Assembly: GCA_900539755.1 (NCBI GenBank)
Contig: UQDC01000003.1
Span: forward strand, 186,001-250,000
From: an uncultured Alistipes sp.
Lineage (GTDB): Bacteria > Bacteroidota > Bacteroidia > Bacteroidales > Rikenellaceae
Direction: 5' to 3'
Length of the DNA: 64,000 nucleotides
The notes below the pieces were generated by a model. That model was not told where the DNA came from. It did no database searches and worked only from the letters and a program-made list of their open reading frames with translations. A program made the translations under genes and the position numbers. Shown in pieces: positions 51,935 through 61,879 of the stretch; position 1 is the stretch's first letter, and every line of letters starts with the position of its first letter.

Positions 51935-53917
51935 CTACTTTTCTAACATACCGCCGTAAAGTTTCAACACACGGTAAGCATCTTGTAAGCCCAACTCACC
52001 GGCTTTACTCATATCCAGACAACCTTTCCGGGTATCTTTCAAGAAAATCTGGACCAAACCTCGGTTATAATATGCCTCCGCAAAATAGGGATTCAACTCA
52101 ATGGCTTTTGTATAATCCTCCATCGCTTCAGGAATCTTACCCGAACGACACAATAAGTTAGCACGGTTATAATAGATGTAAGCAAACTTAGGGAACAGCA
52201 TCGCCGCCTTATTCAAATCCGCTATTGCATCATCATAATTATAGGTCCGCGTATAGCTATTTTTCAACTGATTGGCCGGATCTGTATCGACTGTGATCCG
52301 TTGATAACCGTTATCGATAGAGGAGATAAAATCGATCATCTCACTCTGAGTCGTACTGCGATTGATATACAAGAACGGATTTGACGGAGCCAAATCAATC
52401 GCTGACGTATAATTGGCAATCGAACTGGTGTACTGACGAATCAGCGATTGCGTTATACCTCGCTTAAACAGCAACTGCCAGGTCGGCAAATTATACCTCA
52501 ACGAATCGGCAACCACCCGATCAAAAGCAAACAACGAATCAGCAGGGAAATCACTGTCTCGATTGACTAACTTCATATAAGGATTCCCGATCTGTTTGCG
52601 GAACTCTTCTACCTCAGGCACGTAATAAACCGTATGCACAACTGCTGTATCCGGCTGAACCAAAGAGAATTTAAACAACGGCAACAGCGCTATATCAGAA
52701 CTGGTCGGAGCAATGCGTTGTGCACCCTCTTCTCCTCCCATATGGGCATCGAACGAAAGCAACTGGTTGAACCGCTTACTGGTATCGGCATAAACAGAGA
52801 AGGTACTGTCATTCAACTGCGAACGATATTCGGCAATCTTCTTGTCTGCAATCTTTTTATCGCTCTTCGAACCTTGCATGTCATTGAGCAAATAACGCAA
52901 CGCAGATCGTCCCAGATAAGCATTCGCAAAATCCGGGTACAGTTCAATGGCCCGCGTATAATCGTCAATAGCAGCCTGAATATCTCCTAACTGACGATAC
53001 AATCCAGCTCGGTTATAATACAGCAAGACATTGTTCGGCGCATAAAAGGCCACCTTATCGTAATCATCCAACGCCCGATTATAGTCACCGATCTGGGTAC
53101 GAAGAATAGCCCGGTTGAAATAGGTCAGTGAACTGGTGGAGTCAATTTCCAAAACTCGACCAAAATCTTCAATCGCCTGCACAGGCCGGTTCAAATTCGA
53201 ATAGACCAAAGCGCGATTAAAATAGGACGGCAGATAGGTTGAATCGCACTCGATCGATTTATTGAAATCGGCCAGCGCATCGTCGTATCTCTTTTGTTCC
53301 ATATACAGAGTTCCTCGACGATTATATGCCGATGGACTCTCCCGATTGGTCCGAATTGCTGTATTAAAATCGTCATATGCCCGCGTGGTGTCCTTCAACA
53401 TCAAATAGCATGTTCCGCGATTGATATAGGCATCCACCACTTTATTATCAAACCGGAGGAACATGGTAAAATCTTCAATTGCCTTTTCGAACTGCTGGCT
53501 CAACAGATAGGTAACGCCACGGCTGAAATAGGGGTCAGGACGGTCCGGACGTAAATCGATCGCCACCTGATAATCTTTGAGCGCATCATCGTAACTACCT
53601 AACCGAGATCGCGTAATCGCCCGGTATTGGTATGCATTGGTGAAAACTGGATTTGTCTCAATGGCCAATGAGAAATCTTGTTCAGCTCCCAACAAGTCAT
53701 CTAGATTATATTTGGCAATCCCCCGCAAGAAATAACCCTCATATGCTGTCGTGTCCACTTTCAGCAAGACATTCAGCGTTTCGATTGCATCCCGAAATTT
53801 ATTGTCAATGATATAGCTTCTGCCCACCCAGAAAAAATAGTTTTTGTTCAACTGGGCCGAAACCTCCAGACACCCCAGCACCAAAAACAGCAGCAGACTG
53901 ACAAAAAATTTACGCAT
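51935..53917 (-). CDS. Large periplasmic TPR protein
   Basis: From the ATG at 53917 (MRKFFVSLLLFLVLGCLEVSA) the protein has 660 residues with a signal peptide and at least a dozen tetratricopeptide repeats (AYEGYFLRGIAKYNLDDLLGA, NAYQYRAITRSRLGSYDDALK and so on), interrupted by a less regular region at about 360-490 before the last repeats. It is expected to be a periplasmic or outer-membrane-associated scaffold. A further in-frame ATG at 53929 (MNSH) is possible. No partner gene is adjacent, so no specific complex can be named. Length exceeds the usual TPR lipoproteins. Confidence 0.88.
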   Translation of the reverse strand: MRKFFVSLLLFLVLGCLEVSAQLNKNYFFWVGRSYIIDNKFRDAIETLNVLLKVDTTAYEGYFLRGIAKYNLDDLLGAEQDFSLAIETNPVFTNAYQYRAITRSRLGSYDDALKDYQVAIDLRPDRPDPYFSRGVTYLLSQQFEKAIEDFTMFLRFDNKVVDAYINRGTCYLMLKDTTRAYDDFNTAIRTNRESPSAYNRRGTLYMEQKRYDDALADFNKSIECDSTYLPSYFNRALVYSNLNRPVQAIEDFGRVLEIDSTSSLTYFNRAILRTQIGDYNRALDDYDKVAFYAPNNVLLYYNRAGLYRQLGDIQAAIDDYTRAIELYPDFANAYLGRSALRYLLNDMQGSKSDKKIADKKIAEYRSQLNDSTFSVYADTSKRFNQLLSFDAHMGGEEGAQRIAPTSSDIALLPLFKFSLVQPDTAVVHTVYYVPEVEEFRKQIGNPYMKLVNRDSDFPADSLFAFDRVVADSLRYNLPTWQLLFKRGITQSLIRQYTSSIANYTSAIDLAPSNPFLYINRSTTQSEMIDFISSIDNGYQRITVDTDPANQLKNSYTRTYNYDDAIADLNKAAMLFPKFAYIYYNRANLLCRSGKIPEAMEDYTKAIELNPYFAEAYYNRGLVQIFLKDTRKGCLDMSKAGELGLQDAYRVLKLYGGMLEK

Positions 53918-53929
53918 ATGAGAATTCAT

Positions 53930-54558
53930 AATCAAGGCGCAAGTTAATAATTCTACAGCAGAAAACCTCAACGAAAAACCTCACTATTAAGCCACATAAC
54001 GCTCCAAGCATGCAATTCAAGACGAATTTCCTAAAATTTCTTAAAATCTTAACTTTTATTAAGATGAACAGATTCGAGATCAAAAAGCATTACTTATTAA
54101 AATCTGCTAATCAAATCATAAGACCTGACTGACATACATTTATTAACACTAAGCATTTTTTATAATCATCATATGAGCCGAACAAATCTGCGAATCATAT
54201 ACTCAGACTTTTTTTTTGAAACACATACCGTTCCCCGCCATATCTCAATCAACAAAAGACGTCAAACAGCTTCCTACACATAACTATATAGTGTTCACTC
54301 AAATTACCCCGCCATTTTTCCGATTCTATAAAACAGTCCTTCCCAAAAATGTCTCATGCAGGGTTCAAACATTACTCTTCTCAATCCAACCCTATGAAAA
54401 ACGCAACAATAAATTGGTTTGGTATTCCATTGCCAGCTACATTTTTTACCTTTTCATACGATTTTCACACGATTAATTGCTCTCGAAGTTTCCACATTAT
54501 CGAAAAGTTAGTAACTTTGAAGGCAATTTTGCGCTGAAATCCTGCTACTGAATATCCA
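53930..54558. other. 629-base gap between the TPR gene and purA
   Basis: AT-rich spacer with no gene; the only recognised site is the purA promoter at 54512-54519. Confidence 0.5.
54512..54519 (+). promoter_or_regulatory. -7 box of purA
   Basis: TAACTTTG fits TAnnTTTG and lies 40 bases before the purA ATG. Confidence 0.6.
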
Positions 54559-55824
54559 ATGAAAAAAGTAGATGTTGTTTTAGGCTTACAATGGGGCGAC
54601 GAAGGCAAAGGCAAAGTCGTTGACGTACTTACACCGAATTACCAAGTGATCGCCCGCTTTCAGGGTGGTCCCAATGCCGGCCACTCGCTGCACTTCGAAG
54701 GCCAAAAGTATGTACTGCACACAATCCCTTCAGGTATCTTCCGCGACGGATCCATCAATATCATCGGCAACGGTGTAGTGGTTGACCCCGTCATTCTGGC
54801 TGAAGAGATCACCCAACTCGAAAAAGATGGTGTCGATGTACAGAGCAAACTGCTGATCTCGAAAAAAGCTCACTTGATCCTGCCTACCCATCGCATTATC
54901 GATGCCGCTTCTGAAGCTGCGAAAGGCAAAACCAAAATCGGTTCAACCCTCAAAGGTATCGGCCCGACCTATATGGACAAGACCGGTCGTAACGGTCTCC
55001 GCATAGGAGATATCGTTTCGGGTGAATTCACCGAACGATACAACCGCCTCAAAGAAAAACACATCGAACTGCTTAAACAGTACGATTTCGCATACGACAT
55101 CAGCGAATACGAAAAAGAGTGGCTCAAAGGAATCGAAACACTCAAACGTTTCCAGTTCATCGACAGCGAGCACGTTGTCAACAAACTGCTCAACGAAGAT
55201 AAAGGCATTTTGGCCGAAGGCGCTCAAGGATCTATGCTCGACATCGACTTTGGCACCTATCCTTTTGTCACCTCATCCAACACCTTGTGTGCAGGAGTCT
55301 GCACAGGTCTGGGCGTTGCACCTTCACGAATCGGTAACGTATATGGTATTTTCAAAGCCTACTGCACTCGTGTCGGCAGCGGTCCATTCCCAACTGAACT
55401 GTTCGATGCAGATGGTGAGACCCTGCGTAAAATCGGTATGGAATTCGGCGCAACCACTGGACGTCCTCGCCGTTGCGGATGGCTCGATATGGTAGCTCTG
55501 AAATATTCTGTCATGATGAATGGTGTTACCGGCCTCATCATGATGAAAGCTGACGTGCTCAATGATTTCGATACGATCAAAGTAGCTGTCGCATACGAGA
55601 TGGATGGCAAACAGATCACCGAATTCCCATACGAAGCAACCGACACGATTGTTCCGATCTACAAAGAGTTCAAAGGTTGGAAATGCGACATCAATAAGCT
55701 CCGCAGCTACGAAGAGTTCCCTGTTGAACTCAAAGAGTATATCGAGTTTATCGAAAAAGAGACTGGTGTTCCTGTCAAAATCATTTCAGTCGGTCCAGAC
55801 CGTGACGAAACAATCGTACGATAA
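54559..55824 (+). CDS. purA: Adenylosuccinate synthetase
   Basis: PurA makes adenylosuccinate from IMP, aspartate and GTP, the first step to AMP. The 421-residue protein has the P-loop GDEGKGK with catalytic Asp near residue 13, GGPNAGH with the catalytic histidine, KGIGPTYMDKTGRNG, the IMP region and GATTGRPRRCGWLD near residue 295. Length is standard. It has its own promoter and terminator and is a single-gene transcript. Confidence 0.97.
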   Translation: MKKVDVVLGLQWGDEGKGKVVDVLTPNYQVIARFQGGPNAGHSLHFEGQKYVLHTIPSGIFRDGSINIIGNGVVVDPVILAEEITQLEKDGVDVQSKLLISKKAHLILPTHRIIDAASEAAKGKTKIGSTLKGIGPTYMDKTGRNGLRIGDIVSGEFTERYNRLKEKHIELLKQYDFAYDISEYEKEWLKGIETLKRFQFIDSEHVVNKLLNEDKGILAEGAQGSMLDIDFGTYPFVTSSNTLCAGVCTGLGVAPSRIGNVYGIFKAYCTRVGSGPFPTELFDADGETLRKIGMEFGATTGRPRRCGWLDMVALKYSVMMNGVTGLIMMKADVLNDFDTIKVAVAYEMDGKQITEFPYEATDTIVPIYKEFKGWKCDINKLRSYEEFPVELKEYIEFIEKETGVPVKIISVGPDRDETIVR

Positions 55825-55923
55825 TCACGACCGTACTTCCTTAACAGGAATACAAAACCTGATAATTCAAAAACAAAACTACATATCTTAACTTAATGTA
55901 GTTTGTTTTACTGATATTTTTCT

Positions 55924-55955
55924 AAAAAGCGACCGCAAAACGGTCGCTTTTCTTG
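55924..55955 (+). terminator. Terminator after purA
   Basis: AAAAAGCGACCG / CGGTCGCTTTT with a CAAAA loop and T-rich tail lies 100 bases past the purA stop. Confidence 0.85.
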
Positions 55956-56026
55956 TTTATTCCGATAAAGTACTGTTTCTTAATGGGGTATAATGCCTGC
56001 GACACTAACTTCTCAACCTAAGCCAT

Positions 56027-57493
56027 ATGAAACAGTCCTCTCATCTCCGATTCGCAAGCATCACTCTATCACTATGTTTGCTATGCGCCTGTGGTAATGA
56101 ACCTACCCCCGCGCCAGAACCCAAGCCGGGAACAGATCCAGGCACCGATCCAACCGAAGAAACTGCCGTACCTGAACTAACACAACGGCTCAACCGGTTT
56201 ATCGTTGAATCGATGCAAGATTTTTATCTCTGGAACAAAGAGATGCCCACCAACATCGACATCACCAAAGAGGCCGACCCACAAGCGCTCTTTACGCGGT
56301 TGCGTTACGAGCAGGATAAATGGTCGATGCTCAGTGAACAAGCCTCTGAGACTACCGGTTCTGTAACAAATCAAGGACAAACATTTGGTTATAGTCTAAT
56401 ATTCGGGCAATTTAGCAATACGGGCACACTATTCGCTGTTGTACTGTTCACCTATCCGAACTCACCCGCAGAAAAAGCAGGTCTTAAACGTGGAGACATC
56501 CTCACTCAAGTTAATGGTGTCGATATCACTGCTTACAATTACAAGTTGCTTTTCAATGGGACTCCTCATATCACGGTCCAAAAAGGGAAATTACAAGGAT
56601 CAACCATCACGACCAGCTCACAAAAGATCATGCTCAAACTACAAGAGATGTATCAAGATCCCGTCGTGAAGGATTCCATTTATACAATTGGAGGGCGGAA
56701 AATCGGTTACTTATGTTACACAGACTATGTAACTCAATCCGTAACCCGATTGCAAGAGGTGATAACCAAATTCCAGCAACAACAAGTCACCGACGTAATA
56801 CTCGACCTACGGTTTAACTCCGGCGGCGAAGTCACAACGATGACTAAACTCTGCAGCATGTTAGCACCGCAAAGCGCAGTCCAAGCTGGCGATGTGCTCA
56901 TGTCAAAAACCTATAATGACATTTACGGAGCCTACCTCAAACAAAATAATTATGACGTCAATAACTATTTTGATCCGTCAATCAGCGTCAATCTGAACGG
57001 TCTGCCTTTGTACGTATTAACTGAGCAGATGACGGCCTCTGCTTCCGAATCCACTATTTTATGCCTGAAGGCCCACATGCCTGTCGTGCAGATCGGAACC
57101 GCCACTGCCGGTAAGTTTTGCGGTGGCAGCATGCTTCAACCTGGCATTCAGCAAGGAGGACAAACTGTCATTGATCCCGACTTACACAACTGGATTCTCT
57201 ATCTGATGATGTTCAAGTTTACGGACAAAAACGGCAATGCCGTTAGTGCCAATGGATTAACGCCAGACATTTCGGCCAATTACGCGGATCTGACTGAAAT
57301 GGCATACCCATTAGGCGACACCAAAGATCCTTTCCTGGCAAAAGCCATCACAGCCATTACTGGAACGAATCCTGCTCCAACGAATTTCTCAACAAAAGCA
57401 ATCGCTCCAAATTACACACTGCGATATGATCTGAGCAGCAGAAGCAACGCTCTCGAAGGGCGACTGATTGATTCAACAATCATCGTTCCATAA
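56027..57493 (+). CDS. S41 family peptidase lipoprotein with PDZ domain
   Basis: The 488-residue protein has a lipobox with lipidated Cys22 (LLCAC) and a Pro/Thr-rich tether (PEPKPGTDPGTDPTEE). A PDZ domain is at about 145-200 (SPAEKAGLKRGDILTQVNGVDI) and the S41 domain from about 220, with DVILDLRFNSGG and the serine nucleophile in MTASASES (C-terminal processing peptidase type). It is an envelope protease with PDZ-mediated substrate recognition; substrates are unknown. It resembles the Tsp/CtpA family of Bacteroides lipoproteins. Confidence 0.92.
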   Translation: MKQSSHLRFASITLSLCLLCACGNEPTPAPEPKPGTDPGTDPTEETAVPELTQRLNRFIVESMQDFYLWNKEMPTNIDITKEADPQALFTRLRYEQDKWSMLSEQASETTGSVTNQGQTFGYSLIFGQFSNTGTLFAVVLFTYPNSPAEKAGLKRGDILTQVNGVDITAYNYKLLFNGTPHITVQKGKLQGSTITTSSQKIMLKLQEMYQDPVVKDSIYTIGGRKIGYLCYTDYVTQSVTRLQEVITKFQQQQVTDVILDLRFNSGGEVTTMTKLCSMLAPQSAVQAGDVLMSKTYNDIYGAYLKQNNYDVNNYFDPSISVNLNGLPLYVLTEQMTASASESTILCLKAHMPVVQIGTATAGKFCGGSMLQPGIQQGGQTVIDPDLHNWILYLMMFKFTDKNGNAVSANGLTPDISANYADLTEMAYPLGDTKDPFLAKAITAITGTNPAPTNFSTKAIAPNYTLRYDLSSRSNALEGRLIDSTIIVP

Positions 57494-57595
57494 GACAGAA
57501 ACAAGTTCATACCTTTCATATTCATATTGAGAGCGACAAGAGAGCCTCACTTTTGTTGATACTCTTTCTGTCCTTTCGATAAAATTGACCAAACA

Positions 57596-57630
57596 CAAGG
57601 AGATGGCCTACGGTCATCTCCTTTGTTTAT
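57596..57630 (+). terminator. Terminator after the S41 peptidase gene
   Basis: An AAGGAGATG / CATCTCCTT hairpin with a 9-base loop is followed by TGTTTAT, about 100 bases after the stop codon. Confidence 0.8.
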
Positions 57631-57703
57631 ACCTGTACGACCTACAACACGCTGCGAACAAACATTTTCCGACCAAAAACGGCGGTTATTCCGATAAAAA
57701 TTT

Positions 57704-57711
57704 TAATTTTG
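57704..57711 (+). promoter_or_regulatory. -7 box of the etfBA-acyl-CoA dehydrogenase operon
   Basis: TAATTTTG fits TAnnTTTG and lies 72 bases before the etfB ATG. Confidence 0.5.
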
Positions 57712-57782
57712 TGGTGATTTGTCCTCAAAATCAACAAGAGAGACGTAAGGTTATAAACTAACAACTAAAATACGAATCCATA

Positions 57783-58658
57783 ATGAAGAAAACGTTGAAA
57801 ATCGTTGTCTTGGCCAAACAGGTTCCAGACACCCGCAACGTGGGAAAAGATGCGATGAAGGAGGACGGAACGGTCAATCGTGCCGCACTTCCTGCCATCT
57901 TCAATCCCGAAGACCTGAACGCACTCGAACAGGCCCTCGTCCTCAAGGATATGTTCCCCGGAAGCACCGTGGAAATTCTGACCATGGGTCCCGGACGAGC
58001 TGCTGAAATTATCCGTGAAGGCATGTACCGCGGAGCTGATGGTGGTGTGCTGCTCTCTGACCGCAAATTCGCCGGATCAGATACACTGGCAACCTCTTAC
58101 GCTCTGTCACGCGCCGCAATCAACATGAAACCCGATATCATTGTTGCTGGACGTCAAGCTATCGATGGCGATACCGCTCAGGTGGGTCCGCAGGTGGCTG
58201 AAAAATTGGGATGGCCCCAGGTGACCTATGCCGAAGAGATCGTAGGATTCCAAGGCGAAGAGCTGGTCATCAAACGTCGTTTGGAACATGGTGTCGAAAC
58301 AGTCGCTTGTCCGCTTCCGCTGCTGGTTACTGTAAACGGTTCGGCTGCTGAATGCCGTCCCCGCCATGCTAAACTGGTGATGAAATACAAATATGCCAAA
58401 ACTCCGAGCGAAATGCAGGAGGCTCAGGAAGATTACACCGATCTGCGCCAGGAACGCCCCTACCTCAACATTAACGAATGGAGCGTAAACGACATTGATG
58501 CCGATGATCAACAACTGGGTCTGACCGGTTCACCGACTAAGGTTAAAAAGATCGATAATGTCGTCTTCGCTGCCAAAGAGGCCAAAAGACTTTCTAATGA
58601 CGATCGCGACATCGAATCACTGATGCAGGAACTGATCGCCAGCCATACACTGGGTTAG
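57783..58658 (+). CDS. etfB: Electron transfer flavoprotein, beta subunit
   Basis: The 291-residue protein matches EtfB/FixA, which binds AMP and part of FAD: KIVVLAKQVPDTRNVG at the start, NPEDLNALEQALVLKD, the AMP loop GRQAIDGDTAQVGPQVAEKLGWPQVTYAEE and the recognition-loop region (PLLVTVNGSAAECRPR). It passes electrons from acyl-CoA dehydrogenase to the quinone pool or, in anaerobes, takes part in bifurcation. It starts the operon etfB-etfA-acd (31 bases to etfA). Confidence 0.95.
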   Translation: MKKTLKIVVLAKQVPDTRNVGKDAMKEDGTVNRAALPAIFNPEDLNALEQALVLKDMFPGSTVEILTMGPGRAAEIIREGMYRGADGGVLLSDRKFAGSDTLATSYALSRAAINMKPDIIVAGRQAIDGDTAQVGPQVAEKLGWPQVTYAEEIVGFQGEELVIKRRLEHGVETVACPLPLLVTVNGSAAECRPRHAKLVMKYKYAKTPSEMQEAQEDYTDLRQERPYLNINEWSVNDIDADDQQLGLTGSPTKVKKIDNVVFAAKEAKRLSNDDRDIESLMQELIASHTLG

Positions 58659-58689
58659 GCTAACCTCAACCGTAAAAACAGAACAACAG

Positions 58690-59709
58690 ATGAACAACAT
58701 ATTCGTATATTGTGAAATTGAAGACGGCAAGGTGGCCGATGTGTCGCTGGAGCTGTTGACCAAAGGCCGTGTGCTGGCCGATACCCTCGGGTGCGACCTC
58801 GAAGCTCTCGCTATCGGTTACAAACTCGACGGCATCGAAAAAGAGTTGGCTAAATATGGCGCAGATACCGTACATGTAGCTGATGCCGAATGCCTCAGCC
58901 CCTATCGGACACTGCCTCATACCGCCATCATCTGCGGTATTTTCAAAGAAGAAAAACCACAAATCGCCCTGTTCGGAGCCTCTTCAGTAGGCCGTGATCT
59001 GGGTCCTCGTGTATCGTCAGCCCTCCACAGCGGTCTGACTGCTGACTGTACAAGTCTCGAAATCGGTCCGCACAAAGACAACAAGAGCGGCAAAGAGTAT
59101 GAGAATCTACTCTACCAAATCCGTCCGGCTTTCGGCGGTAACATCATCGCAACCATTATCAACCCCGACTGCCGTCCTCAAATGGCAACCGTCCGCGAAG
59201 GCGTGATGAAAAAAGAGGTAGCCAAAACGCCAGGAAAAGGTATCGTTAAAAAAGTTGATTATAAAAAATACACTTCAGATACCGACTTCGTTGTCCGTAT
59301 TATCGATCGCGAAATCGAAAAGCGCAAAATCGATATCAAAGGCGCTCCGGTTATCGTTGCAGGAGGTTACGGTATGGGCAGCAAAGAAAATTTTGCTCTG
59401 CTTTATGAACTGGCGTCTGTACTCGGAGGTGAAGTCGGTGCTTCACGTGCTGCTGTCGATGCCGGCATGGCAGACCACGCTCGCCAAATCGGTCAAACCG
59501 GTGTAACCGTTCGCCCGAAACTCTACATTGCTTGCGGTATCTCCGGACAGATCCAGCACACTGCAGGTATGGACGGTTCGTCAATGGTCATATCGATCAA
59601 TACCGATCCCGACGCTCCAATCACCAAAATCGCAGACTACGCAATCACAGGTGATGTCATGGAGGTAATTCCCAAAATGATTAAGTATTACAAACAAAAC
59701 TCGAAATAA
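58690..59709 (+). CDS. etfA: Electron transfer flavoprotein, alpha subunit
   Basis: The 339-residue EtfA holds the FAD in its C-terminal part: GGYGMGSKENFALLYELASVLGGEVGASRAAVDAG, then RPKLYIACGISGQIQHTAGMDGSSMVISINTDPDAPITKIADYAITGD. The N-terminal half forms the interface with EtfB. It is encoded 31 bases after etfB and 8 bases before the dehydrogenase, so the three work together. Confidence 0.95.
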   Translation: MNNIFVYCEIEDGKVADVSLELLTKGRVLADTLGCDLEALAIGYKLDGIEKELAKYGADTVHVADAECLSPYRTLPHTAIICGIFKEEKPQIALFGASSVGRDLGPRVSSALHSGLTADCTSLEIGPHKDNKSGKEYENLLYQIRPAFGGNIIATIINPDCRPQMATVREGVMKKEVAKTPGKGIVKKVDYKKYTSDTDFVVRIIDREIEKRKIDIKGAPVIVAGGYGMGSKENFALLYELASVLGGEVGASRAAVDAGMADHARQIGQTGVTVRPKLYIACGISGQIQHTAGMDGSSMVISINTDPDAPITKIADYAITGDVMEVIPKMIKYYKQNSK

Positions 59710-59717
59710 TAGCGAAC

Positions 59718-61436
59718 ATGGCCAATTTCTTTTCAGATAACAAAGACCTCCAGTTCCACCTGAATCACCCGTTGATGAAACGGATCGTGGAGCTCAAGGA
59801 GAGGGGTTATGCCGATAAAGGCAAATACGACTATGCTCCCGTGGACTTTGAAGATGCCATGGACAGCTATCGCCGTGTCATGGATATTTGCGGTGAAATT
59901 TGTGGAGATGTAATCGCACCTAACGCTGAAGGTGTAGATCACGAAGGACCTAAAGTGGTGGATGATCACGTTGTCTATGCTCCAGGAACCGCACAGAATA
60001 TTGAAGCGTTGAACAAAGCCGGACTGTTCGGTCTGACTCTGCCTCGCAAATACGAAGGTTTGAACTTCCCGCTCCCGCTATTCGTCATGGCCAACGAAAT
60101 GGTGGCCCGTGCCGACGCCGGTTTTGAAAACATCTGGGGATTGCAGGACTGCGCCGAAACTCTCAACGAGTTCGCTTCGGAAGAGATCAAAGCCAAATAC
60201 CTTCCTCGTGTATCTCGCGGTGAAACCTGCGCAATGGACCTGACCGAACCGGATGCCGGTAGTGACCTGCAGGCCGTTATGCTCAAAGCCCATTGGGACG
60301 AAGAGAAACAGACCTGGCTGCTCAATGGTGTTAAACGTTTCATCACCAACGGCGATGGCCACATCTCATTGGTACTGGCCCGTTCGGAAGAGGGTACTGC
60401 CGATGCACGCGGTCTCTCTATGTTTGTGTACGACCGTGCCAGCATGGCTGTCAAAGTGCGCCGTATCGAAAACAAACTGGGTATCAAAGGTTCTCCTACT
60501 TGTGAGCTGGTCTTCACCAACGCTCCTGCAGAACTGGTCGGCGACCGCAAAATGGGTCTGATCAAATATGTAATGTCGTTGATGAATGCTGCCCGTTTAG
60601 GTATTGGAGCTCAATCAACCGGTCTGTCTGAAGCTGCATATCGTGAAGCGTTGAAATATGCTCACGAACGCAAGCAATTCGGCAAACCGATTATCGAATT
60701 CCCTGCTGTATTCGAGATGCTTTCAAACATGAAAGCCAAATTGCAGGCATCACGCGCCATGCTCTACGAGACAACTCGTTTCGTCAGCATCTACAAAGAG
60801 CTCACCCACATCAGCAAAGAGCGTAAACTGACTCCGGAAGAGCGGGCTGAGATGAAAGAGTACACCCGCCTGGCCGATGCCTTCACTCCTCTGTTGAAAT
60901 TGATGTCAAGCGAGTATTGCAACCAGTTGGCATACGATGCGATTCAGATCTTCGGTGGATCAGGTTACATGAAGGACTACCCCATCGAGCGCATCTATCG
61001 CGACGCCCGTATCACCAACATTTATGAGGGTACTTCGCAATTGCAGGTTGTTGCAGCGATCCGTCACGTAACCACCGGCACCTACCTGGCCAAGATCAAA
61101 GAGTACGAAGCTCTTGCACATGCTCCCGAATTGGATAACACCTACAAGAAGTTGGTAGCAATGCGTGAGCAATACGAACAAGCTGTTGAGAAGGTAACCT
61201 CAGGTGGCAATAACGAAACCATTGACTTCCATGCACGTCGTATGGTCGAAATGGCTGGCCACATTATTTTGAGCCACCTGCTGTTACAACAGGCATCGAT
61301 TTGCGAAGAGTACCGCAATTCAGCCGAAATCTACACTCGCTACGGCGAAGCTCAGGTCAGCGCTGCAGCCAAATACATCGGTTGCAGCTGCACTGAAGAT
61401 ATCGGACTGTTCAAAGCCGTACAGGAAGAATTTTAA
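59718..61436 (+). CDS. Acyl-CoA dehydrogenase with C-terminal extension
   Basis: The 572-residue flavoenzyme dehydrogenates acyl-CoA and passes electrons to EtfAB encoded just upstream. Acyl-CoA dehydrogenase motifs are seen: CAMDLTEPDAGSDLQAVM (FAD), VKRFITNGDGH, RKQFGKPIIEFPAVFEMLSNM, the catalytic-base segment IYEGTSQLQVVAAIRHVT near residue 440, and a further ~130 residues at the C-terminus beyond the usual 380-400 length, as in long Bacteroidetes homologues. The 8-base gap to etfA shows one operon. The acyl chain length is not clear; an anaerobic butyryl-CoA type is one option. Confidence 0.93.
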   Translation: MANFFSDNKDLQFHLNHPLMKRIVELKERGYADKGKYDYAPVDFEDAMDSYRRVMDICGEICGDVIAPNAEGVDHEGPKVVDDHVVYAPGTAQNIEALNKAGLFGLTLPRKYEGLNFPLPLFVMANEMVARADAGFENIWGLQDCAETLNEFASEEIKAKYLPRVSRGETCAMDLTEPDAGSDLQAVMLKAHWDEEKQTWLLNGVKRFITNGDGHISLVLARSEEGTADARGLSMFVYDRASMAVKVRRIENKLGIKGSPTCELVFTNAPAELVGDRKMGLIKYVMSLMNAARLGIGAQSTGLSEAAYREALKYAHERKQFGKPIIEFPAVFEMLSNMKAKLQASRAMLYETTRFVSIYKELTHISKERKLTPEERAEMKEYTRLADAFTPLLKLMSSEYCNQLAYDAIQIFGGSGYMKDYPIERIYRDARITNIYEGTSQLQVVAAIRHVTTGTYLAKIKEYEALAHAPELDNTYKKLVAMREQYEQAVEKVTSGGNNETIDFHARRMVEMAGHIILSHLLLQQASICEEYRNSAEIYTRYGEAQVSAAAKYIGCSCTEDIGLFKAVQEEF

Positions 61437-61455
61437 TCTATTTACACCCTACAAG

Positions 61456-61490
61456 AAGGCGGGTCAGTATTTCTGACCCGCCTTTTGTTT
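61456..61490 (+). terminator. Terminator of the etfBA-acd operon
   Basis: An AGGCGGGTCAG / CTGACCCGCCT stem with a 5-base loop, followed by TTTTGTTTTGC, lies 20 bases after the acd stop. Confidence 0.92.
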
Positions 61491-61621
61491 TGCATTGTGC
61501 CCGACCGACTAATCTCTGCGTATATAACTATATTTACCCTCCACCCAATCGGCTATTTCACTACTTCAAGGCATTAAACAGACCTTTCCTGCACAAAACC
61601 TAATCAATAAAATGAGAAGCT

Positions 61622-61662
61622 AAAAAAAGAAAAGCGGAGAAAGATTAAATCTTCTCCGCTTT
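61622..61662 (-). terminator. Terminator of the sigma-factor operon, containing a stop codon
   Basis: On the minus strand AAAGCGGAGAA / TTCTCCGCTTT is followed by TCTTTTTTTA. The stop codon of the 57-residue gene (61645-61647) is in the hairpin loop. Confidence 0.85.
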
Positions 61663-61818
61663 ATCCTTACGGCCGATTCTGTATGGTCGAAAAACTTCAC
61701 TCAAAAAAGCATCCGTCAACAACAACCCCTCATCATCTTGAATAACCTCCCGTTGGAATAATTCATCATCCTCGAAAAGTACATCATCGGCCAGTCCCTC
61801 ATAGTAGCAATCCTCCAT
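61645..61818 (-). CDS. Tiny acidic protein downstream of the sigma factor
   Basis: The 57-residue frame (ATG at 61818) reads MEDCYYEGLADDVLFEDDEL, then FQREVIQDDEGLLLTDAFLS and a basic end (RPYRIGRKDKAEKI). It is strongly acidic in the first half. It lies 62 bases after the sigma-factor stop on the same strand, with no terminator between, and ends inside the hairpin that closes the operon. No family is recognised; the position allows a regulatory role on the sigma factor, which is inference. It could also be a chance frame, but its codon context and tight operon fit argue for a gene. Confidence 0.55.
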   Translation of the reverse strand: MEDCYYEGLADDVLFEDDELFQREVIQDDEGLLLTDAFLSEVFRPYRIGRKDKAEKI

Positions 61819-61879
61819 AGGCACTGTGTTTTAGTAGTGTTTGCCTATATAACGAAGGATATTACCACATTATTATACG

